A stretch of DNA of 41,294 nucleotides from an uncultured Clostridium sp. Lineage in GTDB: Bacteria > Bacillota > Clostridia > TANB77 > CAG-508. The notes beneath the pieces are model-generated. The model had not been told where the DNA came from. It worked only from the letters and a program-made list of their open reading frames with translations, and searched no databases. Below, piece after piece: positions 9,401 to 18,514 of the stretch (positions within the stretch are counted from its first letter, which is position 1; every line of letters begins with the position of its first letter). Where the stretch lies: NCBI GenBank assembly GCA_900557195.1, contig USRT01000018.1, positions 1 through 41,294 on the forward strand, given 5' to 3'. The translations under genes and the position numbers were made by a program.

Positions 9401-9455
9401 TAATGCAGTACAAATAGTTGTAAAACAAGCGGAATTAATGAGCTCAAATATGTGA
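6441..9455 (+). CDS. hsdR: Type I R-M restriction subunit HsdR
   Basis: A 1004-residue restriction and translocase subunit of normal family length. The N-terminal PD-(D/E)XK nuclease is visible as RPDVIIF...VVFELKS around residues 130-150. The SF2 motor has Walker A TQGSGKSF near residue 285, Walker B IADEAHRSQYG near 385, FTGTP near 428 and motif VI LMQAIARVNR near 640. A helical C-terminal region mediates assembly with HsdM. AAGGAG precedes ATG 6441. It cuts DNA lacking HsdM/HsdS methylation at a distance after translocation. The gene is intact with no in-frame CGG, unlike the chromosomal genes further right. Confidence 0.96.
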   Translation: MFKEEQVEQAIIEQLQGLGYEYLYGPEIERDYKEVIIKDIFFSSLFKINPDITQEIADEVYRKIRTFTNIGLVQANYEFYHMLYAGVEIPIEGDRTYTAKLIDRNNIENNSFYVINQYTIIEYKEKRPDVIIFINGMPLVVFELKSVIKEDTTIENAYNQIKNYQQDIRTLFYYNAFNVISDGVNTRIGTITADFSRYMTWKSKNGEKPEENIEQVDVLMEGVFKKERIIDIITNFIMFQNKEGKDIKILAGYHQYFAVKKSIVSTKKALKEHTKKAGVVWHTQGSGKSFAMVFYAGLLLKDVNLNNPTIVVLTDRNDLDNQLYTTFSTCSRECLPQQCKQAESRSELKEYLRVNAGGIIFTTIQKFEEDNDILSNRENIIFIADEAHRSQYGTEKKLNRKTGEFKIGYAKKMRDALPNATFIGFTGTPIEMADKSTRLLFGDYIDIYDMTQAVLDNATVPIYYENRVAKLKLDECVLHDIDEEYQYISYNDEATEEIIEQSKAELAKLETVIGSKQRLEMLAKDIISHYEQRQDILNGKAMIVCMSRKITINLYKEILNIRPNYNEKIKVVLTDNNNDPEEWHDIVGNKQYRDNLAIEFKDSKSKLKIVIVVDMWLTGFDVPDLATMYIDKPMKGHNLMQAIARVNRVYKDKEAGLIVDYIGIGADLKAALNEYTNRDRDKIPDITAAYAILREKLEIMRDIFYGFDYSDFLGYSNQARLKILTSGINYILSQTEEDKKEFVRQATALSQAETLARSLLDERTKTEVEYFKGVKVGICKITGTGKLTTTEVNQRILNVLEQAIQEDGIIDIFKAAEKNSPEISIFSEEYMAGLKNMKNKNIAAELLKKLLEGNIKLFRKTNLVKAELFSEKMESIMNKYNNRLITSAEVIEELLKLSQEVVESRNEGKEKGLTEDEYAFYDALVKDPKVLKEMQDDILIKLAHELTETVRKNRTVDWEKKESARAFMRREIKRLLRKYHYPPEKADNAVQIVVKQAELMSSNM

Positions 9456-9469
9456 ATAGAGGGTGTGAT

Positions 9470-10403
9470 ATGATGAATAAATTAGGAAAATTAGAAAAAG
9501 TTAATTTAAGAGATATTTGGAAAAATGAAGAATATGATTTTTCAATTTGGCTGAGCAAGGAAGAGAATTTGAAAGAATTAAGTAACACAATAGGAATTGA
9601 TATAGTATTAGAAGAAAGAGAGTCAGAAGTTGGAAAATATAGTGTTGATATCTATGGAAAAGAAGAAGGAACAGACAGAAAAGTTGTAATAGAAAATTAG
9701 CTAGAAGATTCTAATCATGATCATTTAGGAAAGATAATTACATATGCTTCTGGGAAAGATGCAAAGACAATTATATGGATAGTAAAAAGATATAGAGATG
9801 AACATAGACAGGCTATAGAATGGTTGAATGCACACACTGATGAAGAAGTTGGATTTTTCTTATTAGAGATTGAAGGTTTGGAAGATAGGAGATTCTTTAG
9901 CAGCACCTAAATTCAATATAGTATCAAAACCAAATGATTGGGGAAAAACTCAAAAAGCAAGTAATGGACTTGGAAAAGCTCAAAAATTACAAGGAGAGTT
10001 TTGGCAAGCATTTGGAGAATATGGTGCTAGTAATGAAGAATATTCAAAAGAATTTAATAAAAGGAAAGCATTACCACAGCATTGATATGACTTACCTATG
10101 GGAAACTCTGAGTTTCATATTTCATTAACCTGTGCAACTCAAAGAAATGAAATAGGAATAGAAGTTTATATTGATAATAATAAAGAAATATATGATTTAT
10201 TTTATGCTAATAAAGAATTGATAGAAGAAAAGACTGGACTAAAATATAAATGGCAACGATTAGATAATAAAAAAGCTTCAAGAATAAAAGCTATAAAAAA
10301 ATGTGATGTAGTAAATCAAGAAGAGTGGGAAGAATGCTTTAAATGGTTCTGCGATAATGCTTTAATAATAAAAAAAGAATTTAATGCAATTTATAATAGA
10401 TAA
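9470..10403 (+). pseudogene. Decayed DUF4268 / PD-(D/E)XK nuclease-like gene
   Basis: Three fragments make one protein of about 310 residues. The first (9470-9697) ends KVVIEN and meets TAG where the family has Q in 'VIENQLEDSNHDHLGK' (CAG to TAG). Reading continues in frame to about 9870. A 1-nt shift near GAAGGTTTGG then leads to WKIGDSLAAPKFNIVSKPNDW. A TGA at 10083-10085 replaces Trp in 'LPQHWYDLP' (TGG to TGA). The last fragment carries ISLTCATQRNEIGIEVYI, typical of the C-terminal DUF4268. The damage is of ordinary type (two G/C-to-A/T nonsense changes plus one indel) and does not involve CGG. It is the last gene of the R-M operon. Confidence 0.85.
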
Positions 10404-10410
10404 CAAAAGA

Positions 10411-10453
10411 AAAGCAAAATATGAGTGTATAGTACATGATTATTTTGCTTTTT
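10411..10453 (+). terminator. Terminator closing the R-M operon
   Basis: AAAGCAAAATA (10411-10421) pairs with TATTTTGCTTT (10441-10451), followed by T residues. Confidence 0.75.
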
Positions 10454-10483
10454 GAATACAGGTAATAGGAGAATAAAGATCAG

Positions 10484-11803
10484 ATGAAGAAATATGAATT
10501 AGAAGCGAGTGAAGTTAATATTCATAACTCACTAATAAATGATAAATTAGGAAATCAAGAATATTTAAGTAGTCTCATAAGATTGATTTCAAACATAGAC
10601 GATAATGAGGTTATATGTGTAGATGGAGATTGGGGAGTAGGAAAAACATTTTTAGTTAAACAATTAATGTATCTTTTAAAACATTATAAAGAATATGAGG
10701 AACAAGGGCAATTTAAATTAGTTGAACAAGAAAAGGATATCCTAATTAATATTTGTAATAATAATTTAATATTCTACTATAATGCTTGGGAAAATGATGA
10801 TCATAATGATCCTTTGGGTTCAATAATATATAATATCTTAAATGATTATCCTCAATATAAAGAAGAAATTACAAATGAATTTGATAAAGAAGAATTTTTT
10901 AAAGAATTTCTAAATGTATTAACGAAGGTTCTATCTAATAAATTTTTAAATATAGATTTAGATGCTGAAAAGATAGATAAGATAAAAACTTTTAATGATT
11001 TATCAAATGAAATTAATACATATGAAGAAAGAAAAAAACTATTTGAAGTATTAATAAACAAAATATTAGGTGATAGAAGAATGATCTTAATTATAGATGA
11101 ATTAGATAGATGCAATCCTAAATTTGCTACTAAAATATTAGAAGTAGTTAAACATTTCTATAATTTAAATAATATAACTGTTATAATAGTTTCTAATAAT
11201 AATGAACTACAAAGCACAATAAAACAGCAATATGGACAAGAATTTAATGCATATAGTTATTTAAATAAATTCTATGATTATGTAATGACAATAGATAATA
11301 ATAGGAGTATAGACTATTCAAAAATATATTTAAATTTTAGTACACAAACATATTTGCCACATGATGTTTTTTATGCAATGATTGATAAATATAAATTTAC
11401 TTTAAGAGATTGCAATAGATATAGAGTACTCTATGATACTGCGATTGAATATATAGAGAATACAGATAAGAGAAATTTTTTCTTGAATCAAAAAGAAAGT
11501 AGTTGTATTTATTCTATAATTTTACCAATAATATTTGCATTTAAAATTAAGGATATTAATGCATATAATAAATGTATAAATGGTCAAACTAAAAAATTAG
11601 AAGAAGCCTTGCATTATTTAAATAGCTATTTTGTAAAAAATGATCATGGAAGATGGCTTTTAGATTTCACTAATATTAATAAAAATGATGAAGAAATAAC
11701 AGATGATGATATTATAGAAAATATATCTAATATATTCATAAAATTATTTAATATGAATGGAATGAATAAATTATTTTTAAGTGCAATTAAAGTAAGTCTA
11801 TAA
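10484..11803 (+). CDS. KAP-family P-loop NTPase
   Basis: A 439-residue protein with Walker A VDGDWGVGKTFLVKQ near residues 45-57, Walker B RRMILIIDELDRCNP near 200-212, and the sensor-like stretch ITVIIVSNNNELQ downstream. DELDRC is a KAP-family hallmark (STAND-related AAA+ ATPases often found in bacterial defence loci). No transmembrane pair is evident between the Walker motifs, so this is the soluble type. It stands alone between two terminators, next to the R-M operon and a winged-helix remnant. A defence or stress-sensing role follows only from family and position. Confidence 0.85.
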   Translation: MKKYELEASEVNIHNSLINDKLGNQEYLSSLIRLISNIDDNEVICVDGDWGVGKTFLVKQLMYLLKHYKEYEEQGQFKLVEQEKDILINICNNNLIFYYNAWENDDHNDPLGSIIYNILNDYPQYKEEITNEFDKEEFFKEFLNVLTKVLSNKFLNIDLDAEKIDKIKTFNDLSNEINTYEERKKLFEVLINKILGDRRMILIIDELDRCNPKFATKILEVVKHFYNLNNITVIIVSNNNELQSTIKQQYGQEFNAYSYLNKFYDYVMTIDNNRSIDYSKIYLNFSTQTYLPHDVFYAMIDKYKFTLRDCNRYRVLYDTAIEYIENTDKRNFFLNQKESSCIYSIILPIIFAFKIKDINAYNKCINGQTKKLEEALHYLNSYFVKNDHGRWLLDFTNINKNDEEITDDDIIENISNIFIKLFNMNGMNKLFLSAIKVSL

Positions 11804-11846
11804 TAAAAAGTATGAAACCTATTTGTGTAAAAAAACATACTCTTGA

Positions 11847-12089
11847 AAACTGTACTATTATAGTATAAAGTGCAATTTTTACATTTTAAAGTGCAATAGT
11901 TACACTTTAGAAGAACAGGCAATTATCAATATATTAAAAACTAATCGAGCAACCACTCAAGAAGAAATATCAAAACAGATTAATAAATCTGTAAGAACTG
12001 TAAAAACATATATGGCAGAAATGCAAGAAAAGGGTCTAATAGAAAGAAAAAACGGCAAGAAAAATGGAGAATGGAAAGTAAATGAATAA
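11847..12089 (+). pseudogene. Winged-helix C-terminal remnant of a lost regulator or ATP-binding protein
   Basis: The frame is open from 11847 to TAA at 12087-12089 but has no plausible start. It encodes LEEQAIINILKTN, EEISKQINKSVRTVKTYM and LIERKNGKKNGEWKV, a helix-turn-helix and wing like the C-termini of AlbA_2-type ATP-binding regulators. Upstream, the KCNF/KCNS pattern looks like a degenerated linker and a TGA at 11844 blocks the frame. It is most likely the tail of a deleted gene. Confidence 0.6.
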
Positions 12090-12102
12090 TTTTATAATAG
12101 AG

Positions 12103-12126
12103 AAGACGAGAATTAAATCTCGTCTT
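12103..12126. terminator. Bidirectional terminator
   Basis: AAGACGAGA (12103-12111) pairs with TCTCGTCTT (12118-12126), with A/T flanks on both sides. It separates the + winged-helix remnant from the - small gene at 12130. Confidence 0.75.
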
Positions 12127-12129
12127 TAA

Positions 12130-12426
12130 CTATTTATCAAAACATCCCATAACTAACTGAGAACCATCCACAAATCCATGTCTATAATATTTTTCAGTAA
12201 TATAGGTCAAATACCTCATAAAGTCATCATAAAGTAAATCAAGCTCTTTATGGGCATAAGTTCTATTCTGCTTAGGAATATTCTTTAAAATATTTTCTCT
12301 AAAAACATCGAATTTAAATTCATTTTCTCTATCTTGTTTATCTGTATAACACAAACAAGTTTCTTCTCTAAAATCAAACCATTTTTTTAAAATATCATTT
12401 TCATCAACATCTCTAAAATTAACCAT
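12130..12426 (-). CDS. Small hypothetical protein (DUF6809-like?)
   Basis: A 98-residue soluble protein starting MVNFRDVDENDILKKW. AGGAGG stands just before the ATG, so translation is likely. Its C-terminal half (LDLLYDDFMRYLTYITEKYYRHGFVDGSQLV) resembles small proteins of mobile elements with a conserved 'GF.DG.QL' ending. I suggest DUF6809 only tentatively. It follows a 19-codon leader ORF on the same strand. Confidence 0.6.
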   Translation of the reverse strand: MVNFRDVDENDILKKWFDFREETCLCYTDKQDRENEFKFDVFRENILKNIPKQNRTYAHKELDLLYDDFMRYLTYITEKYYRHGFVDGSQLVMGCFDK

Positions 12427-12438
12427 ATCCGATTCCTC

Positions 12439-12498
12439 CTATACATATAAAAATTCATTAAAAACAATTTCTTCAGTCATATTTTTGATATTATTCAT
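12439..12498 (-). CDS. Putative 19-residue leader peptide
   Basis: GGAGGT lies eight to thirteen nt before an ATG at 12498-12496. The ORF reads MNNIKNMTEEIVFNEFLYV and ends 12 nt before the next gene's start, overlapping its Shine-Dalgarno (TAGGAGG). The geometry suggests translational coupling to the 98-residue protein. Confidence 0.45.
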   Translation of the reverse strand: MNNIKNMTEEIVFNEFLYV

Positions 12499-12549
12499 TT
12501 CTAAAACCTCCAAAATAAATTTTAGGTTTCCCATTTTTATAAAAAATTA

Positions 12550-12619
12550 CGAACATGTGTATTAAACAACTTGGGGAAAAGTTGGGGAAAAACTTCTCAA
12601 AAAAATACACAAATGTTCG
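12550..12619. repeat. Imperfect inverted repeat in the 12499-12740 gene-free stretch
   Basis: CGAACATGTGTATT (12550-12563) is matched on the opposite strand by CGAACATTTGTGTATT (12619-12604), a 2-nt difference. Between the arms lie two direct copies of TTGGGGAAAA. The arms resemble half of a DinR/LexA box (CGAAC...GTTC), but neither is complete. The stretch from 12499 to 12740 holds no convincing gene. Confidence 0.4.
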
Positions 12620-12740
12620 AAAAGCTATTTTCCAATTTTTTATTGAAATATCAGCCGAAACCCTTGATTTCACTAAATTACAAAAAACTGTCAACCCATT
12701 CTCATAACCCGAAGGTTATAAAACAAAGTTAACTAAATCC

Positions 12741-12768
12741 TTGTAATTAATAAGCAATATGTTATAAT
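12741..12768 (+). promoter_or_regulatory. Promoter for the 12787 gene
   Basis: TTGTAA (12741-12746), a 16-bp spacer and TATAAT (12763-12768) are followed by GGAGGG before ATG 12787. Confidence 0.65.
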
Positions 12769-12786
12769 GCTTCTGGAGGGAACAAA

Positions 12787-13808
12787 ATGGATATAATAAC
12801 AGAACTAAAAAAAGAGAAAAATCTAAATAATGAAAGATTGAAAACATTAGTATTAAAGAGAATACAAGAGACAGAAGAAAATAAATTTAATTTGTGTGAA
12901 ATAGAGAAATGGAGTAAGTATTTTAATATACAGTATACGGAATTTTTAATTAATGTTTTAGATATACCAAAAGAACAATATAATAAATTAATTGCTAAGA
13001 AAATAAGAAGAGTTTCTTCGGAAAGATATAATAAAATGAAAGAAAAAGTAATGCAACAAAAAGCTAAAAATACTTAAATACAAAGAACTTAAATAAAAGA
13101 AATTATTATAATTTAGAAAGACTAATAATAGATTCTAGTAAATTAAATATTAATATTATTGACTTTACATGTAAAATCCTAGGAAAGGACAGGAAAAGTC
13201 TAAATAGAGTAAAAAAAGATAATAAAAATAGGAATAGATTATATATTGGAAGATATGTAAATACAGCACTTCCAATTAAGTACATTGAAAAGAATCAGGA
13301 ATATATTTATAAAATTATCAATATTGAAATAAATAGATTTAAAAGAAAGTTTTATTTAACAGAAAGAACAATAGATCGAGATGAATTAGTACAAAGTAGT
13401 ATGATATATTTAATAGACAGAGGAAATGATTTAGATAGAAGAGGTAATCCTGTAATTAAAGATTCAACTATAATAAAAAGTCATACTTTAAGAATGTACA
13501 AGAAAATATATTTTTATATAATAAATAATTATAAAAAACAGAGAAATACATATGTTTTAAACGAAAATAAAGAATTGGAAACTAATTTAATTGATCAAAG
13601 TTATTATTCTGAAACAGAAGAACTTATAAAGAAGTGCTTTACTAAAGAGAGTGATATAAAAATATTAATAGATATATCTAGAAGAGGTTATTCTCCAGAA
13701 AATATAGAAAAGGTTGCAATACAGAATAATATGTCCATAGATAGTATTAATAATATATTAGGAAAATGCAAGAATATTTTATTAACTAATTGCGCAAGAA
13801 ATATTTGA
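12787..13808 (+). pseudogene. Frame-broken regulator-like gene (sigma-like C-terminal part)
   Basis: A well-started ORF (GGAGGG, ATG 12787) encodes 96 residues and stops at 13075-13077. A second frame is open from 13068 to the stop at 13806-13808 but has no ATG, GTG or TTG before 13401. It carries FYLTERTIDRDELVQSSMIYLIDRGNDLD, somewhat like sigma-70 region 2, and a C-terminal helical part. The two parts look internally repeated: SKYFNIQYTEFLINVLDIPKEQ resembles SSKLNINIIDFTCKILGKDRKS. They therefore belong together, joined by a -1 shift (or a lost A) in the A-runs at 13056-13070. No good slippery heptamer is visible, so decay is more likely than programmed frameshifting. CGG is not involved. 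Confidence 0.5.
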
Positions 13809-13823
13809 AAGAAGAGGTATAAT

Positions 13824-14324
13824 ATGTACATAGACTATTATAAAAACGAAAAAGTAGCAATAAAAATAAAATCAACCGAAAACAGCATAACAGAAATAAC
13901 ATTTGTAAAAGGAAAAGAAGACATAGAAGATGAAACAACAGAAAATCCATTAATAAAACAATGTAAAAAACAATTAGATGACTACTTTAAAGGTAAGTTA
14001 AAGCAATTTAACATTAAATATGAATATAGTGGAACTCCATTTCAAGAAAAAGTATGGAAAGAATTACTAAACATAGAATATGGAACAACAATATCATACA
14101 AAGAACTAGCCCAAAGAATAGGCAGTCCAAAATCAGTAAGAGCAGTAGCAAATGCAGTAGGAAAAAATAAAATAGGAATTATAATTCCATGCCACAGAAT
14201 AATAGGAAGTAACGGAACATTAACAGGATATGCAGGTGGACTAGATAATAAAAAATATTTATTAGAGGTAGAAAATAGTCGTACTTCTAAAGTTCTACAA
14301 ATAATTTCACACAAGTCTGAATAA
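13824..14324 (+). CDS. ogt: Methylated-DNA--protein-cysteine methyltransferase
   Basis: A 166-residue Ogt/AGT suicide enzyme that removes the alkyl group from O6-alkylguanine. The active-site motif IIPCHRIIGSNGTLTGYAGG (near residue 113) holds the acceptor cysteine. FQEKVWKELLNIEYGTTISYKELA and SVRAVANAVGKN form the DNA-binding helix-turn-helix. AAGAAGAGG precedes ATG 13824. It converges with recQ on a shared terminator. Confidence 0.95.
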   Translation: MYIDYYKNEKVAIKIKSTENSITEITFVKGKEDIEDETTENPLIKQCKKQLDDYFKGKLKQFNIKYEYSGTPFQEKVWKELLNIEYGTTISYKELAQRIGSPKSVRAVANAVGKNKIGIIIPCHRIIGSNGTLTGYAGGLDNKKYLLEVENSRTSKVLQIISHKSE

Positions 14325-14367
14325 ATCTAATAAAGGCTTCACAGGCTTAATTGAAAATAACAACCAA

Positions 14368-14410
14368 AATCCTCAGAATCAAGCAATCTAAATTGCTTGG
14401 TTTGAGGATT
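14368..14410. terminator. Bidirectional terminator between ogt and recQ
   Basis: Two stacked stems: AATCCTCA (14368) with TGAGGATT (14403), and CAAGCAAT (14380) with ATTGCTTG (14392). The recQ stop codon (14390-14388) lies in the loop. Confidence 0.85.
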
Positions 14411-16555
14411 CCTTCTTATAATCTATAACAAAATATTTAATATTAAAATAATCCACCTCATTTGGTACCAAATCTTTTATATCCCTCAATCTTTCATATC
14501 CAACCTGCTCTATAGCACAATAAACATCATCTCTAAAATCTTCATTAATATATTCATCCAGATTAATTTCCATCCCATTCTCATAACATTTCAATAAATG
14601 CTCCTCAACAGTCCTTCTTGTAAGTCCACGAATCTCCGCAACTTCATCAATAGACTTTTTATCATTTACAAACAAATTATAAGATGTAATTTTAGTATCT
14701 TCTTTAGCAGAAGATTTCTCTTTACTCTCTACTATTTTTATTGGCTTATCTAAAAGCTTTATATCATTATCATCAACATATTGTTTAATAGTCTTTATAA
14801 AAATATCACCATAATTTTCTAGCTTATTAACACCAACACCACTAATACTAAGCATTGATACTCTATTAACAGGAAAATATGTAGCCATTTCTTTTAATGA
14901 TACATCACCAAATACAATAAAAGGAGGAACATTATTTTCTTCTGCAACCTTTCTTCTTAAACCTCTTAATATCTCAAACAACTTCTCATCAAAATCAGCA
15001 TTAGTAGATGCAGTAACAGATGACACCTTCTCAATTTTTCTTTTTATTAAAACTTTCTTATCTCCATGTAGAATCTCTTTTGCATCTTGATCTAACATCA
15101 AAATAGGATATTTATCTCCAATAGATTTTATATAATTTTCTGTAATTAAAAAATAAATTAATTCTTTTATAGTATCTTTAGAATAATCCTGCATAATTCC
15201 ATAAGTAGACAAATTATCAAATCCAAAAGCTTTAATTTTAGAAGACTTCGAACCTTTTAACACATCTGTAACTAATGAAGTACCATATTTTTGATTCATT
15301 CTAACTATACAAGACAATATTTTTTTTGCATCTATAGTTATATCAGTAATTTCTGTTTCAGATAGACAGTTACTGCAATTATTACAATTATCAAATTCAG
15401 GTGTTTCATCAAAATATTCTAAAATATATTTCCTCAAACATTTATCAGTATTGCAATAATCAATAATATCATTTAATTTATTATATTCATTTTTATGATT
15501 TGATTCAGACTCTGTTTGCTCAATTAAGAATTTGTTCGAAACAATATCAGCTCTATTAAAAAGTAAAATACATTTAGACTTGTCTCCATCACGCCCAGCA
15601 CGACCAGCTTCTTGATAATAGCTTTCTAAATCTTTAGGCATATTATAATGAATGACATATCTAATATTAGATTTATCTATTCCCATACCAAATGCATTAG
15701 TAGCAATCATAATTTGTGTTCTATCATATAAAAAGTCCTCTTGTGATTTATTTCGCTCTAAATCTTTCATCCCACCATGATATTTAGAAACATTATACTT
15801 TAAATCATATAAAGTTTGATACAAACTATCAACAGATTTTCTAGTTAAACAATAAATAATTCCAGAATCATTTTTATTATTTTCTATAAAATTTAAAATA
15901 AAGTCTTTTTTACTTCTAGGTGATTCAACAGAAAAACTTAAATTAGTTCTATCAAATCCAGTTGTTAGAGTAAATGGAGATTTAAGATGCAATAAGTCGA
16001 TTATATCTTTTTTTACAATTTGAGTAGCAGTTGCAGTAAATGCTGAAATAATTGGACGTTTATTTAAATTTAAAATAACATTTGCAATTTCTCTATAACT
16101 AGGTCTAAAGTCGTGTCCCCATTGAGAAATACAATGGGCTTCATCTACTGTAATCATCGAAATATTTATGTTTTTTAGCATGTTTAAAAATGACTCTGAA
16201 TTTAGTCTTTCTGGTGCTACATAAATGATTTTGTAAACATTATATAAGATATTTTCGATTGTTTGGGAATATTCAGTATTAGAAAGTAAACTATTAATGT
16301 AAGTTGCTGGAATTCCAATTTGATTTAAACTATCAACTTGATCTTTCATAAGAGAAATAAGTGGTGATATAACTAGTGTAACACCTGGTAAAATCATAGC
16401 AGGAATTTGATAACAAATAGATTTACCAGCGCCAGTGGGCATTATTCCGAAGACAATCTTCACCATTTAAAATATGGCTTATAATTGCGTCTTGTCCGTG
16501 GTCTGAACTCATCGTATCCAAAGTATTGTTTTAATAAATTTTTTGCTGTATTCAT
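14388..16555 (-). CDS. recQ: ATP-dependent DNA helicase RecQ, with two +1 shifts at CGG
   Basis: The gene starts at ATG 16555 behind GAGG. It reads MNTAKNLLKQYFGYDEFRP, then meets CGG (16498-16496); skipping the C gives GQDAIISHILNGEDCL. It then meets a second CGG (16449-16447); skipping the C gives GIMPTGAGKS, the Walker A site (about residues 36-45). The full product is about 721 residues, with DEAH (VDEAHCISQWGHDFRP), motif VI (EAGRAGRDG), the Zn-binding RQC cysteines (CRKY, CNNCSNC) and HRDC (LRGLRRKVAEENNVPP) followed by a helix-turn-helix tail. Without both shifts the protein loses its start or its ATPase site. The joined sequence matches RecQ residue for residue at 'FRPGQ' and 'GIMPTG'. 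It unwinds DNA 3' to 5' in recombination and repair. Confidence 0.92.
16447..16449 (-). other. CGG +1 recoding site 2 (recQ)
   Basis: CTT CGG AAT is read as CTT-(C)-GGA-ATA, giving CL-G-IMPTGAGKS. Confidence 0.87.
16496..16498 (-). other. CGG +1 recoding site 1 (recQ)
   Basis: Codon 20. CCA CGG ACA is read as CCA-(C)-GGA-CAA, giving FRP-G-QD of RecQ. Confidence 0.85.
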
Positions 16556-16968
16556 GTAAAACCTCTTTTCTATGTGGAGAATTATAGCAGGGATAAATAG
16601 AAAAATCAATAGTTGCGTTTGGAAAATTTAACATATAATTAATATAAAATATGAACAGTAATCTTAATAGTTAATGGTTAGATATATTTTAATATTGCAT
16701 TATTTTCAGCATAAATCAACATCTGCAATTTCGAGAATCTATTAAAATTGATTCTATATGTAAGAATTTTTATTATGGGCTGATTAGCTCTTGATAATTG
16801 AATAGTAAAATTTTTTCTAAAAAACTATTTACAAAATATGTAAAACATGTTATATAAAATAAAAGTTAAAAATAATTTATTCAAAAAGACCAAAAAATAA
16901 TTCATGAATATTTAATTTCTAAAAAAATTCCAAAACAAAAAATAAATATGAAAGAAGGTAGATATTAT
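16556..16968. other. 413-bp divergent intergenic region between recQ and comM
   Basis: No gene is seen. TTTACA (16828-16833), 17 bp, TATATA (16851-16856) is a likely promoter for the comM-dprA unit. AAGAAGG at 16952-16958 is the comM ribosome site. The rest is AT-rich with no strong hairpin. Confidence 0.5.
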
Positions 16969-18506
16969 TTGTTATCTATTGTAAAAAGCATGTCTTTGAT
17001 AGGCTTAGAAGGATATTTAGTAAATATCGAAGTAGATGTATCAGCAGGAATTCCTTGCTGGGATATTGTTCGGCTTACCCGATATAAGTGTTAAAGAAGC
17101 AAAAGAAAGAGTAAGAACAGCAATAAAAAATTCAGGCTATGATATGCAGAGCAGAAAAATAGTTGTAAATTTGTCACCAGCAGATATCAAAAAAGAAGGC
17201 TCATTTTTTGATTTACCTATAGCTATTGGAATTCTTGCGTGTAGCGGAAATATAGATAAAAATAGCATGAAAGATACTATATTTATAGGAGAACTTTCTC
17301 TAGATGGAAAAGTAAATAAAGTAAATGGAATATTGCCAATGTGCATAGAAGCTAAAAAATTAGGAATAAAAAGAGTTATTCTTCCAATTGAAAATGTGGT
17401 AGAAGCGGCAGTAGTAACAGAAATCGAGATTATTGGAGTAAAGAATCTAGGAGAAGTAATTCGGTTTTTTAAATAAAAGAATAGAAATAAAAAAAGCAGA
17501 AATAAATTTATCAAATATTTTTAATGAGGTAAATATTCATCAATTAGATTTTTCAGAGGTGAAAGGACAGGAAAATATAAAGCGAGCTTTAGAAATAGCA
17601 GCGGCAGGTGGTCACAATTGTCTATTAATAGGAGCTCCTGGTTCAGGAAAAACAATGATGGCAAGAAGAATTCCAAGTATATTACCAGATTTAACTTTTG
17701 ATGAATCATTAGAAACTACGAAAATACATAGTGTAGCAGGTAAAATCGAAAAAGATACATCTTTAATTGTTGTAAGACCATTTAGAGCTCCACACCATAC
17801 TATATCTAGTATTTCTTTAATAGGTGGTGGTCGAATTCCTAAGCCAGGAGAAATAAGTTTAGCACATAATGGAGTATTATTTTTAGACGAATTACCAGAA
17901 TTTAATAAAAATACTTTGGAAGTTTTAAGAGGTCCGCTAGAGGATAAAATTGTTACAATAAGCAGAGTTAATGCAAGTTTAACATATCCATGTAACTTCA
18001 TGTTTGTAGCATCAATGAATCCATGTCCCTGTGGATATTTAGGCTCGAAAGAAAAAGAGTGTACATGTTCAGATCAAGCAATTTCTAGGTATATAGGAAA
18101 AATAAGTGGACCATTATTAGATAGGATAGATATACAAATTGAAGTTACACCAGTAAAGTATCAAAAGTTAGAAAATGAAGCAAATATAGAAACTTCAAAA
18201 GATATAAAAAATAGGGTAAACAAAGCAAGAGAAATACAGCAAAAAAGATATAAAAAAGAAAATATATATTCCAATTCACAGCTAACACCAAGATTGATAG
18301 AGAAATATTGTAAGTTAGATAAAGAAGGAAGAAAATTATTAGAATTAGCATTTAATAAATTAGGATTATCTGCAAGAGCTTATGGAAGAATTTTAAAAGT
18401 TGCAAGAACTATAGCAGATTTGGAAAATGAAGAAAATATTTTGCCGAGCTATGTTGCAGAAGCTATACAATATAGAAATTTAGATAAAAGATATTTAAGA
18501 AACTAG
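16969..18506 (+). CDS. comM: ComM/YifB-family Mg-chelatase-like AAA+ ATPase, with two +1 shifts at CGG
   Basis: Start TTG 16969 (LSIVKSMSLIGLEGYLVNIEVDVSAGIPCWDIV) follows AAGAAGG. CGG at 17071 is skipped by +1 to give GLPDISVKEAKERVRTAI, and CGG at 17462 gives GFLNKRIEIKKAE. The frame then continues to 18506, about 511 residues, the normal YifB length. The N-terminal ChlI/Lon-like domain is followed by AAA+ Walker A LIGAPGSGKTMMARR (near 210), Walker B LFLDELPEF and the Mg_chelatase C-terminal domain. ComM is a branch-migration helicase used when transforming DNA is integrated. The gene is directly followed by dprA, eight bp downstream. Both shifts are needed for a full protein. Confidence 0.9.
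17071..17073 (+). other. CGG +1 recoding site 3 (comM)
   Basis: GTT CGG CTT is read as GTT-(C)-GGC-TTA, giving DIV-G-LPD, an invariant ComM stretch. Confidence 0.87.
17462..17464 (+). other. CGG +1 recoding site 4 (comM)
   Basis: ATT CGG TTT is read as ATT-(C)-GGT-TTT, giving GEVI-G-FLNKR. Unshifted reading stops four codons later. Confidence 0.85.
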
Positions 18507-18514
18507 AGGTGGTT

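Noticed and set aside
9698..10085. TAG at an expected Gln and TGA at an expected Trp in the DUF4268 gene, suggesting stop-codon reassignment
   Set aside because: TAA, TAG and TGA all end other genes here (hsdR and RT end in TGA, dprA in TAA, comM in TAG). The same gene also has a separate indel, so simple decay explains it.
12550..12619. LexA/DinR operator
   Set aside because: Only half sites (CGAACAT) are present; neither arm has the full CGAAC-N4-GTTCG form.
13056..13075. Programmed -1 frameshift signal
   Set aside because: No X XXY YYZ heptamer in the right phase and no downstream stem or pseudoknot was seen.
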